A stretch of 64,000 bases of DNA. Origin: Sphingomonas sp. M1-B02 (GTDB lineage: Bacteria > Pseudomonadota > Alphaproteobacteria > Sphingomonadales > Sphingomonadaceae). Of the stretch, positions 1-8,283 are shown piece by piece; position 1 is the stretch's first letter, and every line of letters starts with the position of its first letter. The stretch is taken from assembly GCF_026167525.1 (NCBI RefSeq), contig NZ_CP110679.1, positions 1,612,001 through 1,676,000 of the forward strand, in the 5' to 3' direction. Under the pieces are notes generated by a model. It ran no database searches, was not told the origin of the DNA, and saw only the letters and a program-made list of their open reading frames with translations. The position numbers were made by a program, and so were the translations under genes.

Positions 1-716
1 TCGTCGCCCTCGTCGTGCTCGTTGTCCTCGTCGCTCTCGTCGTCCTCGTCGCCCTCGTCGTTCTCGTTGGCCTCGTCGCCCTCGTTATTCTCGTCGTTCT
101 CGTCGTTCTCGTCGCTCTCATTATCCTCGTTAGTCTCGTCGGCCTCGTCGTTCTCGTTGTTCTCGTCGCCCTCGTCGTTCTCGTTGTCCTCGTTATTCTC
201 GTTATCCTCGTCGCCCTCGTTGTTCTCGTTATCCTCGTCGTTCTCGTCGCCGTCGTCCAAGGTGTTCTCGTCGCCCTCGTCGGCCTCGTCGCCCTCATCG
301 TCCTCGTCGTTCTCATCGCCCTCGTCGGCCTCGTTGCCTTCGTCGTCCTCGTTGTTCTCATCGTTTTCGTCGGCCTCGTCGCCTTCGTCGGCCTCGTTGC
401 CCTCATCGTTCTCGTCGTTCTCGTCGCTCTCGTCGCCCTCGTTGCTCTCGTCGCCCTCGTTGCTCTCATTGCCCTCGTCGTTCTCGTCGTCCTCGTCGCT
501 CTCGTTGTCCTCGTTGCCCTCGTTGTTCTCATTGCCCTCGTCATTCTCGTCCTGACCCTCGGTATCGGGATCAGCAAAGCTGACTGGTGCGAACAGATCA
601 TGTGATCCGAAGCTTGCCAGGATCGCGTCGAAAGGATCGAGGCCGGAATCCAGGGCATTTTGCAGCGCGGCCGAAACGCCGTCTGCAGCAACATCTTGAA
701 TGGTCGTGTAAGCCAT
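1..716 (-). CDS. Acidic X-(D/N)-E tripeptide-repeat protein, partial
   Basis: Reading the minus strand from ATG at 716 gives an open frame that runs off the window at position 1, so the C-terminus is missing. A strong ribosome binding site (GGAGGTGACA) sits directly before the ATG. About the first 55 residues are ordinary sequence (MAYTTIQDVAADGVSAALQ...) with no signal peptide. From about position 553 to the edge the protein is an almost unbroken run of about 60 tripeptides of the form X-(D or N)-E, where X is G, N, A, S, D, T or H. One interruption (NTLDD) lies near 250-265. The DNA shows a 9-base period with variable third positions, so the repeat is kept at protein level. It would be extremely acidic; cation binding or a disordered tail are guesses. 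I do not recognise the family. Confidence 0.8.
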   Translation of the reverse strand, partial: MAYTTIQDVAADGVSAALQNALDSGLDPFDAILASFGSHDLFAPVSFADPDTEGQDENDEGNENNEGNEDNESDEDDENDEGNESNEGDESNEGDESDENDENDEGNEADEGDEADENDENNEDDEGNEADEGDENDEDDEGDEADEGDENTLDDGDENDEDNENNEGDEDNENNEDNENDEGDENNENDEADETNEDNESDENDENDENNEGDEANENDEGDEDDESDEDNEHDEGD

Positions 717-1912
717 TGTCACCTCCAAATGAGTGCGCGCCGCGGCAACGCCGCGAGCGAGCAGGTTTAGGTTGTGGAAAAATTGGCCGGCCTACACTGG
801 GCCACGCCCCGTAGTGACGCGAGTAGGCAGCTTCCTAGGGAAGCAACCTGCTGTTGCGATTTGCTTGCACAACTCACGGTTTGACACCCATGGGGTCAAA
901 AACGTTCATCGGGTCGTGCGAGGAGATCGCCAAACGACTCCGCCCGAAGCTGAGACACCAAATGATGTCGCGAACTGTCGGACGCTACTAGACGCAACTG
1001 CCCGAAACTGCCTTCAACGAGGGAGAATCGGAAGAGACAAAACTACTCCCTTAACTTGACCCTTGCAAGTTACTATTCCCGCTCCACAAGCCGGCATCGA
1101 ACATACCGCCCGCGCCCATCACCTGATGAGGTCGCGCTCTTAGCGCGCTCCAAGAGTTCCGGGTTAGAGGCCAGCTCAAGGCACAGCCCGTGCATTTCGC
1201 GCATGCTTACGCAATCTTCGTTTGGCCGCCAGCCAAGTTGCGCCAAAATAGAGCCGCTTTCTGAGGTAGGGACCCCCCTTGCGGAATTCTGGAGCGAGGT
1301 GTTGGGCATGGCATCCTGCCTCTGGATACTCACGGAGATTATCGGAGGCACGCGCCTTGTCCGCCCACACGATGGTATGCGGACCGAGGTGATGGAGCAG
1401 GGTGAACCATCTGGCCCGACGGGCCCCCGCCCTGCGATCAGCGAAGGTATCCGGGGACCAGGCGCGTTAACGGCGACACGTCACACACCGTAACTGGCGC
1501 AACACGATCCTCCGCACATTGATGACGCCGGTGCCGCCTGATTGGAGACGCGGGCCACGTGGCCCGCCGCCCCGGTGCCGCGAACGGCTAAACGGCCAGG
1601 ACAAAAATTGTTCACGACGAAGGCTGTGCTGTAGCGGTCGAGAGGAGCGATTGGTGGAAGCCACCACCGTGCAGTCCCGCTCGAAGAGGGATTGCGAGCA
1701 TCCCAAAGCGATCGCAGGTTCCAATTGGCTCCCTAATGCAAGTGAGTCCCGAATGGGACAGCTAGACTCACGAGGCAATGCAAACGCCGCCCGTCAGTTC
1801 TCCATCTCGAGGCAGTCAAAAGTTCCACTGAGTCTCGGTTTCGTCACACGTTTACCATAGCGCCCACAGACACGAGCGGGGTCTCGACGACTTAAAAGAA
1901 AAGGGTAGCACC
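717..1912. other. 1.2 kb with no convincing gene
   Basis: Open frames of 60 to 145 codons exist on both strands here, but none has a recognisable domain, good start context and sphingomonad-like composition together. The best candidate is a 92-codon minus frame at 1073-1351 whose C-terminal half looks protein-like, possibly a gene remnant. A perfect 18-base palindrome lies at 1550-1567. A shorter hairpin sits near 880-901. Confidence 0.5.
1550..1567. repeat. Perfect 18-base palindrome
   Basis: GCGGGCCAC is followed directly by its reverse complement GTGGCCCGC, giving an uninterrupted inverted repeat centred on CACGTG. It lies about 345 bases before a PEPxxWA-CTERM gene and inside a stretch without genes. 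It could be an operator or a chance GC-rich palindrome; there is no U-run to support a terminator. Confidence 0.5.
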
Positions 1913-2584
1913 ATGAATTTAAAGCTGTTTGTTATGGCCACCGCGTTGGCTCTGCCGGCCGCGGGCGCGCAAGGTGCGACTGTGGTGGTCACCTCGGGCT
2001 CCGGTCAGCGGTCGCTTGGGATAGGGGCGAATGACCCGCTAGGTCAGATATTCACGGCCGTGGACACTAGCCTGCTTTCCTTCGGGTTTCAGGTGCAAAC
2101 TCTGAATGGTAGTCAGTCAAACGATCCGATCACCCTCACCTTGTTGTCCGGCGGCGGCTTCAACGGCACGACGCTTGCGACTCGAACCATAACGGCCGTC
2201 GGTATCCCAGCTTCGACTCGCACGCCGACCTGGCTCGACTTTGATCTTTCCGGCACATCGCTTGAGGTGGGACAGACATACACGGCGCTCCTCACCGGCA
2301 GCAACAATCGCTATGGCCTTGTGTATGGACCGAACATCAACTTGAGCACTGGCGCTGCAGTCGGCCCGGATGCCTATGCCGGCGGCTCAATCATTGCGAA
2401 TAGTGGGCTCACCGGAATCTGTTCGGGCGGTGGTGTCTGCGATGCAAACTTCCGCTTCTCCGGCACCTCGGTCTCGGCAGTCCCCGAACCCACAACCTGG
2501 GCCATGATGGTCGTTGGCTTCGGCATGGTCGGGGGAGCACTGAGGCGGCGCCGTCCGCAGAAGGCTGCATTTTCCCATCCCTAA
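1913..2584 (+). CDS. PEPxxWA-CTERM sorting domain protein (1)
   Basis: A 223-residue secreted protein. The N-terminus (MNLKLFVMATALALPAAGAQGA) is a Sec signal peptide. The C-terminus carries the tripartite exosortase signal: motif VPEPTTWAMM, hydrophobic stretch VVGFGMVGGAL, then an Arg-rich tail. The central part is a Gly/Thr/Ser-rich beta-type sequence with a cysteine pair near residues 165-175, without a recognised catalytic motif. By family knowledge such proteins are exported, cut at the PEP motif by an exosortase and released or attached at the cell surface. The exosortase encoded at 9.9 kb is the likely processing enzyme. A 13-base-pair stem-loop follows at 2644-2689. The mature function is unknown. 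Confidence 0.9.
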   Translation: MNLKLFVMATALALPAAGAQGATVVVTSGSGQRSLGIGANDPLGQIFTAVDTSLLSFGFQVQTLNGSQSNDPITLTLLSGGGFNGTTLATRTITAVGIPASTRTPTWLDFDLSGTSLEVGQTYTALLTGSNNRYGLVYGPNINLSTGAAVGPDAYAGGSIIANSGLTGICSGGGVCDANFRFSGTSVSAVPEPTTWAMMVVGFGMVGGALRRRRPQKAAFSHP

Positions 2585-2643
2585 TCTTCGGCGGAAGCGT
2601 AGACGCCTTTGCCCGGTCACCTGAGCTGGTGAAACGAGGTCGC

Positions 2644-2689
2644 CGGAGGGGGAGGCTAGTGTCTAACGGGGCCTATGCCTCCCCCTCCG
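2644..2689 (+). terminator. 13-bp stem-loop after the PEPxxWA gene
   Basis: CGGAGGGGGAGGC at 2644-2656 pairs perfectly with GCCTCCCCCTCCG at 2677-2689 across a 20-base loop. It begins 60 bases after the stop codon. No T-run follows, so it may protect the transcript end or act with Rho rather than serve as a classic intrinsic terminator. Confidence 0.55.
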
Positions 2690-2880
2690 ACGTCGAAATG
2701 TACTGACAGCCCTAGCCTTATCGCCGCCCGTCCAGCACAGTTATAAATGCTTTCATTCCACCACTTTCCACCATGGTGGGGCGCCTCGCATAGGCAGGGC
2801 CGCAATCGGCGCAAACTGCTACTTGTAGAATTTCAGGGCATTTTACGCAGTGCGAAGGCCTTCTGACCTTCCAGGGTGAA

Positions 2881-3171
2881 CTAGCCCTTACGAATTGTTT
2901 CGATGGTTCCCGTCGGAGGCTGAGGCGCGAACGAGACTCCGGCTTCTGTTGCTGAGCTCCAAGCGACCCACCCTTCGAGAAGATGGAGACCTGGAACTAC
3001 TACGCTAACAAAGGTTCCAATGCTCAGCCGTTCGGTCGTTTCGAGTCGGCAACCCAGCGCTCCCACATCCACCAGGAAAACCCTCATGGGATCCCGATGC
3101 TGACGCTCAAGCGTAGCAAGAACCGAGGTTGCGCAACGATTAGTCTGACGCTCGTCTGGGAAACCAGACAT
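2881..3171 (-). CDS. PilZ domain protein
   Basis: A 96-residue protein made up almost entirely of one PilZ-like domain. An RxxxR motif is present as RQTNR near residues 8-12. A DxxxxG element (DVGALGC) follows near residues 36-42, where the usual serine of DxSxxG is glycine. The C-terminal part (GTFVSVVVPGL...GWVAW...AGVSF) matches the PilZ beta-barrel pattern. The start is supported by GGAGAAG placed 6 bases before the ATG. PilZ domains bind cyclic di-GMP and alter activity of partner proteins, often in motility or exopolysaccharide output. The Ser-to-Gly change makes nucleotide binding less certain. It stands alone, convergent with the preceding PEPxxWA gene and separated from the IS element by about 150 bases. 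Confidence 0.75.
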   Translation of the reverse strand: MSGFPDERQTNRCATSVLATLERQHRDPMRVFLVDVGALGCRLETTERLSIGTFVSVVVPGLHLLEGWVAWSSATEAGVSFAPQPPTGTIETIRKG

Positions 3172-3316
3172 TTACGCTTCTCCACTCGAGAGGTTACCTG
3201 TCAGATCATTGGTGAGCAGCCATATGTCAATGAGTATATATTTGTCTGGAGGCGAGGATAGCCAAGGTCTCTCGGCAGCACCGAATAGCGCAAACACCCC
3301 CGCCGCTCTCACCATA

Positions 3317-4080
3317 TTAGGGCGTAGACTCATAAGCGCGGAGCCAGAGGCGCATTGAGGCGAGCTGGACCATCGCGAGGAAGTTCTCGGCGAGCTTATC
3401 GTAGCGGGTGGCGATGCGACGGAAGTGCTTGAGCTTGCTGAAGAAGCGTTTGACCAAGTTGCGTTCGCGGTAGAGCGCCTTGCTGAAGCAGGGTTTCCAT
3501 TTGCGGTTGGACTTCGCCGGGATGTTGGGCACCGCACCTTGCGCCTCGACCAGATTGCGGATGCCGTCATCATAGGCCTTGTCGGCCAGAACGATGGTGC
3601 GCGGATTGAGGCGATCGAGCAGGCCGAGCGCAGCGGGTCCGTCGTGGGCCTGGCCGGCTGTCAGGCCGAGCCTGACCGGGAGACCTTGGGCATCGACGAC
3701 GGCGTGGATCTTTGTCGTGAGGCCGCCGCGGGAGCGACCGAGACAATGATCTCGATCCCCCTTTTTGCCGTCGCAGCCTGCTGGTGCGCCCGGATGGAAG
3801 TGCTGTCGATCATCTGGATATCGCCGTCGTACGCCGCGGTGATGGCATCCATCAGGCGGTCCCATACACCGGCTTTGCGCCATCGGCTGAAGCGATTGTA
3901 GCAGGTGGTGCGCGGCCCATAACGCTCGGGCAAATCGCGCCATGGCGCGCCCGATCGCAGCACCCAGAAGATGCCGTTCAACACCCGGCGATCGTCGACA
4001 CGCGGCACGCCTCTCGGCTTGTTGGGCAACAGTGGCTCCATCACGCGCCACTCGAAATCGGTCAGGTCGTATCGGCTCAT
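3317..4080 (-). CDS. IS5-family transposase, full product by -1 frameshift
   Basis: The complete DDE transposase needs a -1 shift at AAAAAGGGGG (3757-3766 on the minus strand), where OrfA reads GCA AAA AGG and the second frame reads AAA AAG GGG. Joining the frames gives the expected family sequence ...ATAKKGDRDHCLGRSRGGLTTK. The second frame supplies the middle aspartate (VLADKAYDD) and the catalytic glutamate in RERNLVKRFFSKLK. The frame ends at TAA 3317-3319, overlapping the target TA. A, AAA, AAG is a classic bacterial -1 signal, so this is most likely programmed rather than a disabling mutation. Confidence 0.8.
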
Positions 4081-4137
4081 GCCGACCCTGAATCAGAAAT
4101 GCGCTGTCCTGGGAATCCCGTTTATGGGTTCACGACC
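3320..4137 (-). mobile_element. IS5-family insertion sequence (IS427-like)
   Basis: An 818-base element with imperfect terminal inverted repeats. The left end reads GGGCGTAGACTCATAAGCG and the right end, on the other strand, GGTCGTGAACCCATAAACG. The element is flanked on both sides by TA (3318-3319 and 4138-4139), which fits the short TA-type target duplication of this group. It encodes one transposase in two overlapping frames. The target was the space between a PilZ gene and a DUF1996 gene, so no gene is obviously broken. The transposase stop codon uses the flanking TA. Confidence 0.85.
3661..4080 (-). CDS. IS5-family transposase OrfA (N-terminal frame)
   Basis: This 139-codon frame begins MSRYDLTDFEWRVMEPLLP, the typical start of IS5-group transposases with the DUF4096-like N-terminal domain. 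It includes the first catalytic aspartate in MIDSTSIRAHQQA. After the slippery run at 3757-3766 the residues in this frame stop resembling a transposase. On its own it would give a truncated, non-catalytic protein that could act as a regulator of transposition. Confidence 0.85.
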   Translation of the reverse strand: MSRYDLTDFEWRVMEPLLPNKPRGVPRVDDRRVLNGIFWVLRSGAPWRDLPERYGPRTTCYNRFSRWRKAGVWDRLMDAITAAYDGDIQMIDSTSIRAHQQAATAKRGIEIIVSVAPAAASRQRSTPSSMPKVSRSGSA

Positions 4138-4225
4138 TAGTGTTTACCGCGATCGAGGCGACTGAGATTGCCGACGCATGAAATCAACCAAATACCGGCC
4201 AAGAGATCCGGAATCTCCGCAAACC

Positions 4226-5485
4226 TCAGTTTGGGGGGGGCGCCGGCACCAGGCGTGGCTTGGCTTTCCAGGAAAAATCCAGCGCGCGCTTCATCTGCTT
4301 CCCATTTCCAAGATCACCGCCCGAGCAGTTAAGCATCTTGTTGATGCAGTTTGTCTCCCACATCATCATAGTCTCGTCGTCCCACGCCCCAAACCAATCG
4401 GCATGGAATGTGCTGCCCGGCGTCATCGAATGTCCCGGCATGATGTCCGAAGAAAGGTGCCATCCAGGAAGGCTGGCATCCGTTGTATAAAAGGATGCAA
4501 TCGTGAAAGCCGGGATTATATAGGGATGCGTCGATGGGCACTTAAGATAGCCCCAATCCCCATAGCTGCCGTACGCCACATGGTCTCGGTGGTTCTGACT
4601 GTCGAGATCGATGCCGTTCCAGCAATCCGGCGCCTGCCCCCGGACCTCCAATTGGTAGTCGGGCGGGCACCCCTTGATCGCAGTCGAAATATCTGGCGAA
4701 TTCGGGTTCAAGGCCTTTTGGCCGTTTTCACCGACGCAGGTATAGACGAACGAGCCGGTTGGCGCGGTGTCCGAGAGCATGTCGTATCCAAAGATGAAGC
4801 GCAGGCCGCGCGGCAGCCCCACGCAGGCTATCCCCTGGCGCTTACAGTTCGGATCGTTCGCAGGAAGCCGCTTATAATAGATCGTCACGAAATCAGGTCG
4901 GACGACACTACCCTTGCCGTTGAGCATGGCCGGCTGCCAATAGGCCGAGCGATTGAGTTTGTTCTCGCACGTGCTGTCGCCTGATCTTCGCAGGCTCTCA
5001 TAGGTTGAGGATGCATTAGCCTGCGTGTTTCCATAAAATTGATGTAAATGCGATTTGCCGGGCTGGCCCGGATAGACGATCGGGTCGTCGGCGCTCACAT
5101 GACCAGCGGTACAGATTAGCCGGAATGCGCCGACCACGTCCGGCGCGGCGCTGGCGGGCACGGCGCCCGTGCCCCACGCCGGAACGAGCAAGGGTTTCGT
5201 CGGAAAATTGCTGGCAATCCGTGGCAGGCCCACGCTGGGAACGCCCGGTGCCTGGGACGCAAGCTGCGAGATCGTCGTCGACTGCAGCACCGCTCCGTCT
5301 CGCCGAGGGTCAGGTGGCAACCGATCGCGATCTACCGGGCCTGCAGAACAGACATCATCCGCGACAAGGTGTGGAAAGCTGACGGTGACCATCGTCGTGG
5401 AAGCGATGGCGGGACAGCTATCCTGAGCCGCTGCAACAGGGCTGACCAGGCAGCCGAGTGCAACCAGAAGACAACGAATCATCAT
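4226..5485 (-). CDS. DUF1996 domain secreted protein (A)
   Basis: A 419-residue protein starting at ATG 5485, where AGGGGG precedes the codon and the next residues (MMIRCLLVALGCLVSPVAAAQ) form a signal peptide. The frame could be extended to 5590 but that adds an Arg-rich segment before the signal. From about residue 115 onward it is a DUF1996 domain: VPAWGTG, DDPIVYPGQPGKSHLHQFYG, STYESLR, SAYWQPAM, PRGLRFIFGYD, CWNG.DLDSQNHRDHVAY and WGYLKCPSTHPY. DUF1996 is best known from fungal WSC-associated proteins and has no established activity. The His-rich SHLHQF and the conserved Cys and Trp suggest a metal- or carbohydrate-related role, which is inference. A close paralog lies at 26486. Confidence 0.85.
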   Translation of the reverse strand: MMIRCLLVALGCLVSPVAAAQDSCPAIASTTMVTVSFPHLVADDVCSAGPVDRDRLPPDPRRDGAVLQSTTISQLASQAPGVPSVGLPRIASNFPTKPLLVPAWGTGAVPASAAPDVVGAFRLICTAGHVSADDPIVYPGQPGKSHLHQFYGNTQANASSTYESLRRSGDSTCENKLNRSAYWQPAMLNGKGSVVRPDFVTIYYKRLPANDPNCKRQGIACVGLPRGLRFIFGYDMLSDTAPTGSFVYTCVGENGQKALNPNSPDISTAIKGCPPDYQLEVRGQAPDCWNGIDLDSQNHRDHVAYGSYGDWGYLKCPSTHPYIIPAFTIASFYTTDASLPGWHLSSDIMPGHSMTPGSTFHADWFGAWDDETMMMWETNCINKMLNCSGGDLGNGKQMKRALDFSWKAKPRLVPAPPPN

Positions 5486-5748
5486 GCCCCCTACTACTCT
5501 TCGATGATGGCTCGATCCATATACTCTCGCGGTCGCCCTTCGCGACGGCGTTGATCGCCTCCCAGCGATATGTAACTCGGGATCAGTCATCGCGCTTCAC
5601 TTCGCTTCGGGGCAACTCAAACCACCAAAGCAAATGTATCGTTATGAGACTAAGAGCAGCGTGCCATAAGTACTTGACCGTAACGCATAATTAATAATAA
5701 TGCCAGTCGCCGGGCAGATCGCTCCGGGGCAATCTTGGAGTATCTGAT

Positions 5749-6480
5749 ATGCGTGGGCAACTCCCCTCTGCCGTGTGTGCGGCGATTATTTTTGCGTCCA
5801 CACCCGCACTCGCCGATCCAACTGTCGATGGTGCCGTCAGCGCCGGCGAATATGGGTCACCGACGGCAACCGTCGCCACCGACTCCGCCGCGCCGACGTC
5901 CAACTTCGGCGCCCCAGGCAACAGCGCGACCGCGGGCTACGACATCCGCCTGGCCAGCGCGAATGACACGCTTTTTGGCGCGATTACGCAAACCGGCGGG
6001 ACCACCGCGGGCTCTTTCGCCAACCTTTATTTCGACATCGACCCCGTCACCGGTAGCGGTGGCTCCGAACTGGGTATCGAAGTCACCAACGGGCGCGGTT
6101 TCGTCGCGGGCACATCCAACTATTTCGACATCAGCTCAGCGATCAATTATTCGGTCGTGACGCTGGCGGGCTTGACCACGACCGAATTCTCGATCGCGAA
6201 CAGCGTTTTCCGCGACTTCATTGCGGGTGCCGCGTCGGCAGGCTATTTCTCCGGCGGCTATACGCCACAGAATGTGCGCCTGAACCTGTCGCAGAGCCTC
6301 AGCTATAGCGTTGCCGGAGGCGCTTCCTACGGGTCGGAGCGTCTCGGAAGCTTTAGCGTTGCCGCGCCGACCAGCGCGGTTCCCGAGCCGACCACATGGG
6401 CCATGATGCTCCTGGGCTTTGGAGTTGTTGGCTCGGCGATGCGTCGCCGAAAGGTGCGCGTGAAGGCTGCTTTCGCCTGA
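5749..6480 (+). CDS. PEPxxWA-CTERM sorting domain protein (2)
   Basis: A 243-residue secreted protein. TTGGAG lies 8 bases before the ATG. The N-terminus (MRGQLPSAVCAAIIFASTPALA) is a signal peptide. The mature part begins DPTVDGAVSAGEYG, which resembles the start of domains found in surface proteins with a beta-sandwich fold (VDG..S.GEY). The C-terminus carries VPEPTTWAMMLLGFGVVGSAMRRRK, a canonical exosortase signal. No catalytic residues stand out. A strong intrinsic terminator follows at 6507-6535, so it is probably a single-gene transcript. It is a likely substrate of the XrtV-type exosortase at 9.9 kb. Confidence 0.9.
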   Translation: MRGQLPSAVCAAIIFASTPALADPTVDGAVSAGEYGSPTATVATDSAAPTSNFGAPGNSATAGYDIRLASANDTLFGAITQTGGTTAGSFANLYFDIDPVTGSGGSELGIEVTNGRGFVAGTSNYFDISSAINYSVVTLAGLTTTEFSIANSVFRDFIAGAASAGYFSGGYTPQNVRLNLSQSLSYSVAGGASYGSERLGSFSVAAPTSAVPEPTTWAMMLLGFGVVGSAMRRRKVRVKAAFA

Positions 6481-6506
6481 GATCGTCGCAGGAATGTGAT
6501 GTTGAG

Positions 6507-6535
6507 GCCGCCGGCTCACGGGCCGGCGGCTTTTT
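6507..6535 (+). terminator. Intrinsic terminator after PEPxxWA protein 2
   Basis: GCCGCCGGC (6507-6515) pairs with GCCGGCGGC (6522-6530) across a 6-base loop and is followed at once by TTTTT (6531-6535). This is a textbook Rho-independent terminator 26 bases after the stop codon. The remaining sequence to 6838 shows no gene. Confidence 0.9.
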
Positions 6536-6838
6536 GGCGTGTTGAGGACGCTGTTGCTAGCAGACTCGCATTGGGTTTTGTCCGAGTCGGACGGGGGCTT
6601 CCTCGAAGCAGCCTGCCGCCCTCTAATACGCTCAGTCTGGTCGCTTCAAAGCACGTTAACTTCATTCTTGCCGCAGAAAAGATTTATGTGCATAGTTAAT
6701 GGCTTTACAGCGCGTCTCACAGTGGGATTACGTGCCGTCGATTCGATATAGATTGCGCAACTTTAGACCGACACTAAGTGTTATACAGATCGATGAGTAG
6801 GCCCAAGCGTGCGGGCGGGTATATCGAGAGCATAAGCT

Positions 6839-7498
6839 GTGAGAGCATCACGTTTCCTTAAGATCGCGGCCGGGTTCGCGGCGCTCGCATTAACTTCGGC
6901 GAGCACCATGATCATGGCTGCAAGGGAAACAGGCCCAACGGCGGGTGCGCCCGACCCGTTGGCGGAATTGGCGCGGCGTTCGCCGGGCGGACGCGCGGAT
7001 GGCGCGATATATTCCACCAAGCCGTCGAAGCTTCTCCCGGCAATGCTCACTGGCGGCATCCAGCGCCCGACCGGCGAACGCGTTTTGGCGAACATCCGTC
7101 GTCGACCTGCCGCCCAGCTCCAGCCCGAAGGCGTTGATGCGGGATCGAACCCCTTTGTCGATGAGCTAAGCTTCCGAGAGGAGCAAGGGCCCGATATAAT
7201 GGCGCCCGGCTCAACTGAGACCGGCCTGATCGAGATCCCGCTGCAGGAAGCTATCCTCACGGGACCGGGCCTGGGCGGAGCATCAGTTATCCCGTCGGCG
7301 GGCGGCCCCGCGGTCGCAGGCGTTTTGCCAGGACCCATGCCGACGGCGACGCCCACATTCCCCACCGGACCCATCGCGCCGCCGGTGTCCGCGGTTCCGG
7401 AGCCGACGACCTGGCTGACGATGATGATTGGCTTCTTCGTAATCGGAGGTGCGATGCGCAGGCGTCGCTTTTCGGTTCGCCGGCGTCAGCCTCTCTAA
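6839..7498 (+). CDS. PEPxxWA-CTERM-like protein with variant signal (3)
   Basis: A 219-residue protein starting at GTG 6839. A signal peptide is visible (MRASRFLKIAAGFAALALTSASTMIMA). The mature part is rich in Pro, Gly and Arg and looks largely unstructured, with no recognised domain. The C-terminal signal is VPEPTTWLTMMIGFFVIGGAMRRRR: the PEPTTW core and Arg tail are intact, but the Ala after Trp is Leu and the helix is bulkier than in the other four proteins of this window. It lies 35 bases before an L,D-transpeptidase gene on the same strand and may be cotranscribed with it. It may be handled by the same exosortase, perhaps with different efficiency. Confidence 0.8.
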   Translation: MRASRFLKIAAGFAALALTSASTMIMAARETGPTAGAPDPLAELARRSPGGRADGAIYSTKPSKLLPAMLTGGIQRPTGERVLANIRRRPAAQLQPEGVDAGSNPFVDELSFREEQGPDIMAPGSTETGLIEIPLQEAILTGPGLGGASVIPSAGGPAVAGVLPGPMPTATPTFPTGPIAPPVSAVPEPTTWLTMMIGFFVIGGAMRRRRFSVRRRQPL

Positions 7499-7533
7499 CC
7501 AGGCGACCGCAGAGCCTCGGAGGGCATTGAGCA

Positions 7534-8178
7534 ATGCTTAGACCCGGTCGAGCCGTCTCCTTCTTATTGCTCGCCGGCGTCGGCATTCTAGTGGCGTGCT
7601 TGCTGATCGCGTTCGTCCGGGCGCCCGTGCCCGTGGCACCACCTGCTCCTGTGGCCATCGCTTTTCCAGGGCCAAAACCGCAGAGCACGGCGCGCATCCT
7701 ATTCCCGCAGGAAAAATTCCCCACGCTCTCGCTTCCAGGAGGCCAGACGCGCCTGGTCCGCAGCCTGTTGAAAGTCAGGAAGCCGCTTCGGTTCGGTGGA
7801 TATGTTTGGAAAAGCGACGATGTTCCGCAGGGCGACGTTTGGGTTCGCGTCGACCTCAGCCGCCAGACGCTTTCGGTTTTTCGCGCCGGCCACGAGATTG
7901 GAACGACCGTGATCCTGTATGGGACCGGAGGAAAGCCTACGCCCGTCGGTACGTTCCCGATCATCGAGAGAGCGAAGCAGCATCGCTCGACAATCTATGA
8001 TGCAGATATGCCGTTCATGCTGCGACTGACCAATGACGGCATCGCCATTCACGCGAGCAATGTCCGGACCGGTTTCGCCACCCATGGTTGCATCGGGATT
8101 CCGCTCGCTTTTGCGCGCCTTCTCTACGATCAGGTGAGCCGCGGAGACCTCGTCGCGATAGTCGGCTCCGTCGCCTGA
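7534..8178 (+). CDS. L,D-transpeptidase (YkuD domain)
   Basis: A 214-residue protein with an N-terminal membrane anchor or signal (residues 8-28), a Pro/Ala-rich linker and a C-terminal YkuD domain from about residue 100. The catalytic motif is complete: His173 (IHASN), then THGCIG with His184 and the nucleophile Cys186. The substrate-side motif TPVGTF is present near residue 137. The enzyme is expected to work in the periplasm, making 3-3 crosslinks in peptidoglycan or attaching proteins to it. AGGGCA before the ATG is an acceptable ribosome site. The neighbouring CAP-domain and SleB-like genes suggest a small cell-wall group beside the exosortase. Confidence 0.9.
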   Translation: MLRPGRAVSFLLLAGVGILVACLLIAFVRAPVPVAPPAPVAIAFPGPKPQSTARILFPQEKFPTLSLPGGQTRLVRSLLKVRKPLRFGGYVWKSDDVPQGDVWVRVDLSRQTLSVFRAGHEIGTTVILYGTGGKPTPVGTFPIIERAKQHRSTIYDADMPFMLRLTNDGIAIHASNVRTGFATHGCIGIPLAFARLLYDQVSRGDLVAIVGSVA

Positions 8179-8283
8179 CAATCGTGCGGCTGTCGCGGCG
8201 AAGCAATATCGACATCGTTAACTCTCGCTAACCGAACCTCTTAGCGCGGTGAACACGGCTGTGCGGCTAACCATCTGGCAGAG

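Noticed and set aside
15..605. Plus-strand frame of nearly pure Leu/Val/Ala (196 codons)
   Set aside because: It is the antisense shadow of the minus-strand X-(D/N)-E repeat gene, which has a proper start and ribosome site.
1073..1351. 92-codon minus frame considered as a gene
   Set aside because: The C-terminal half looks protein-like, but there is no family match, no good ribosome site and no gene context; kept only as a possible remnant.
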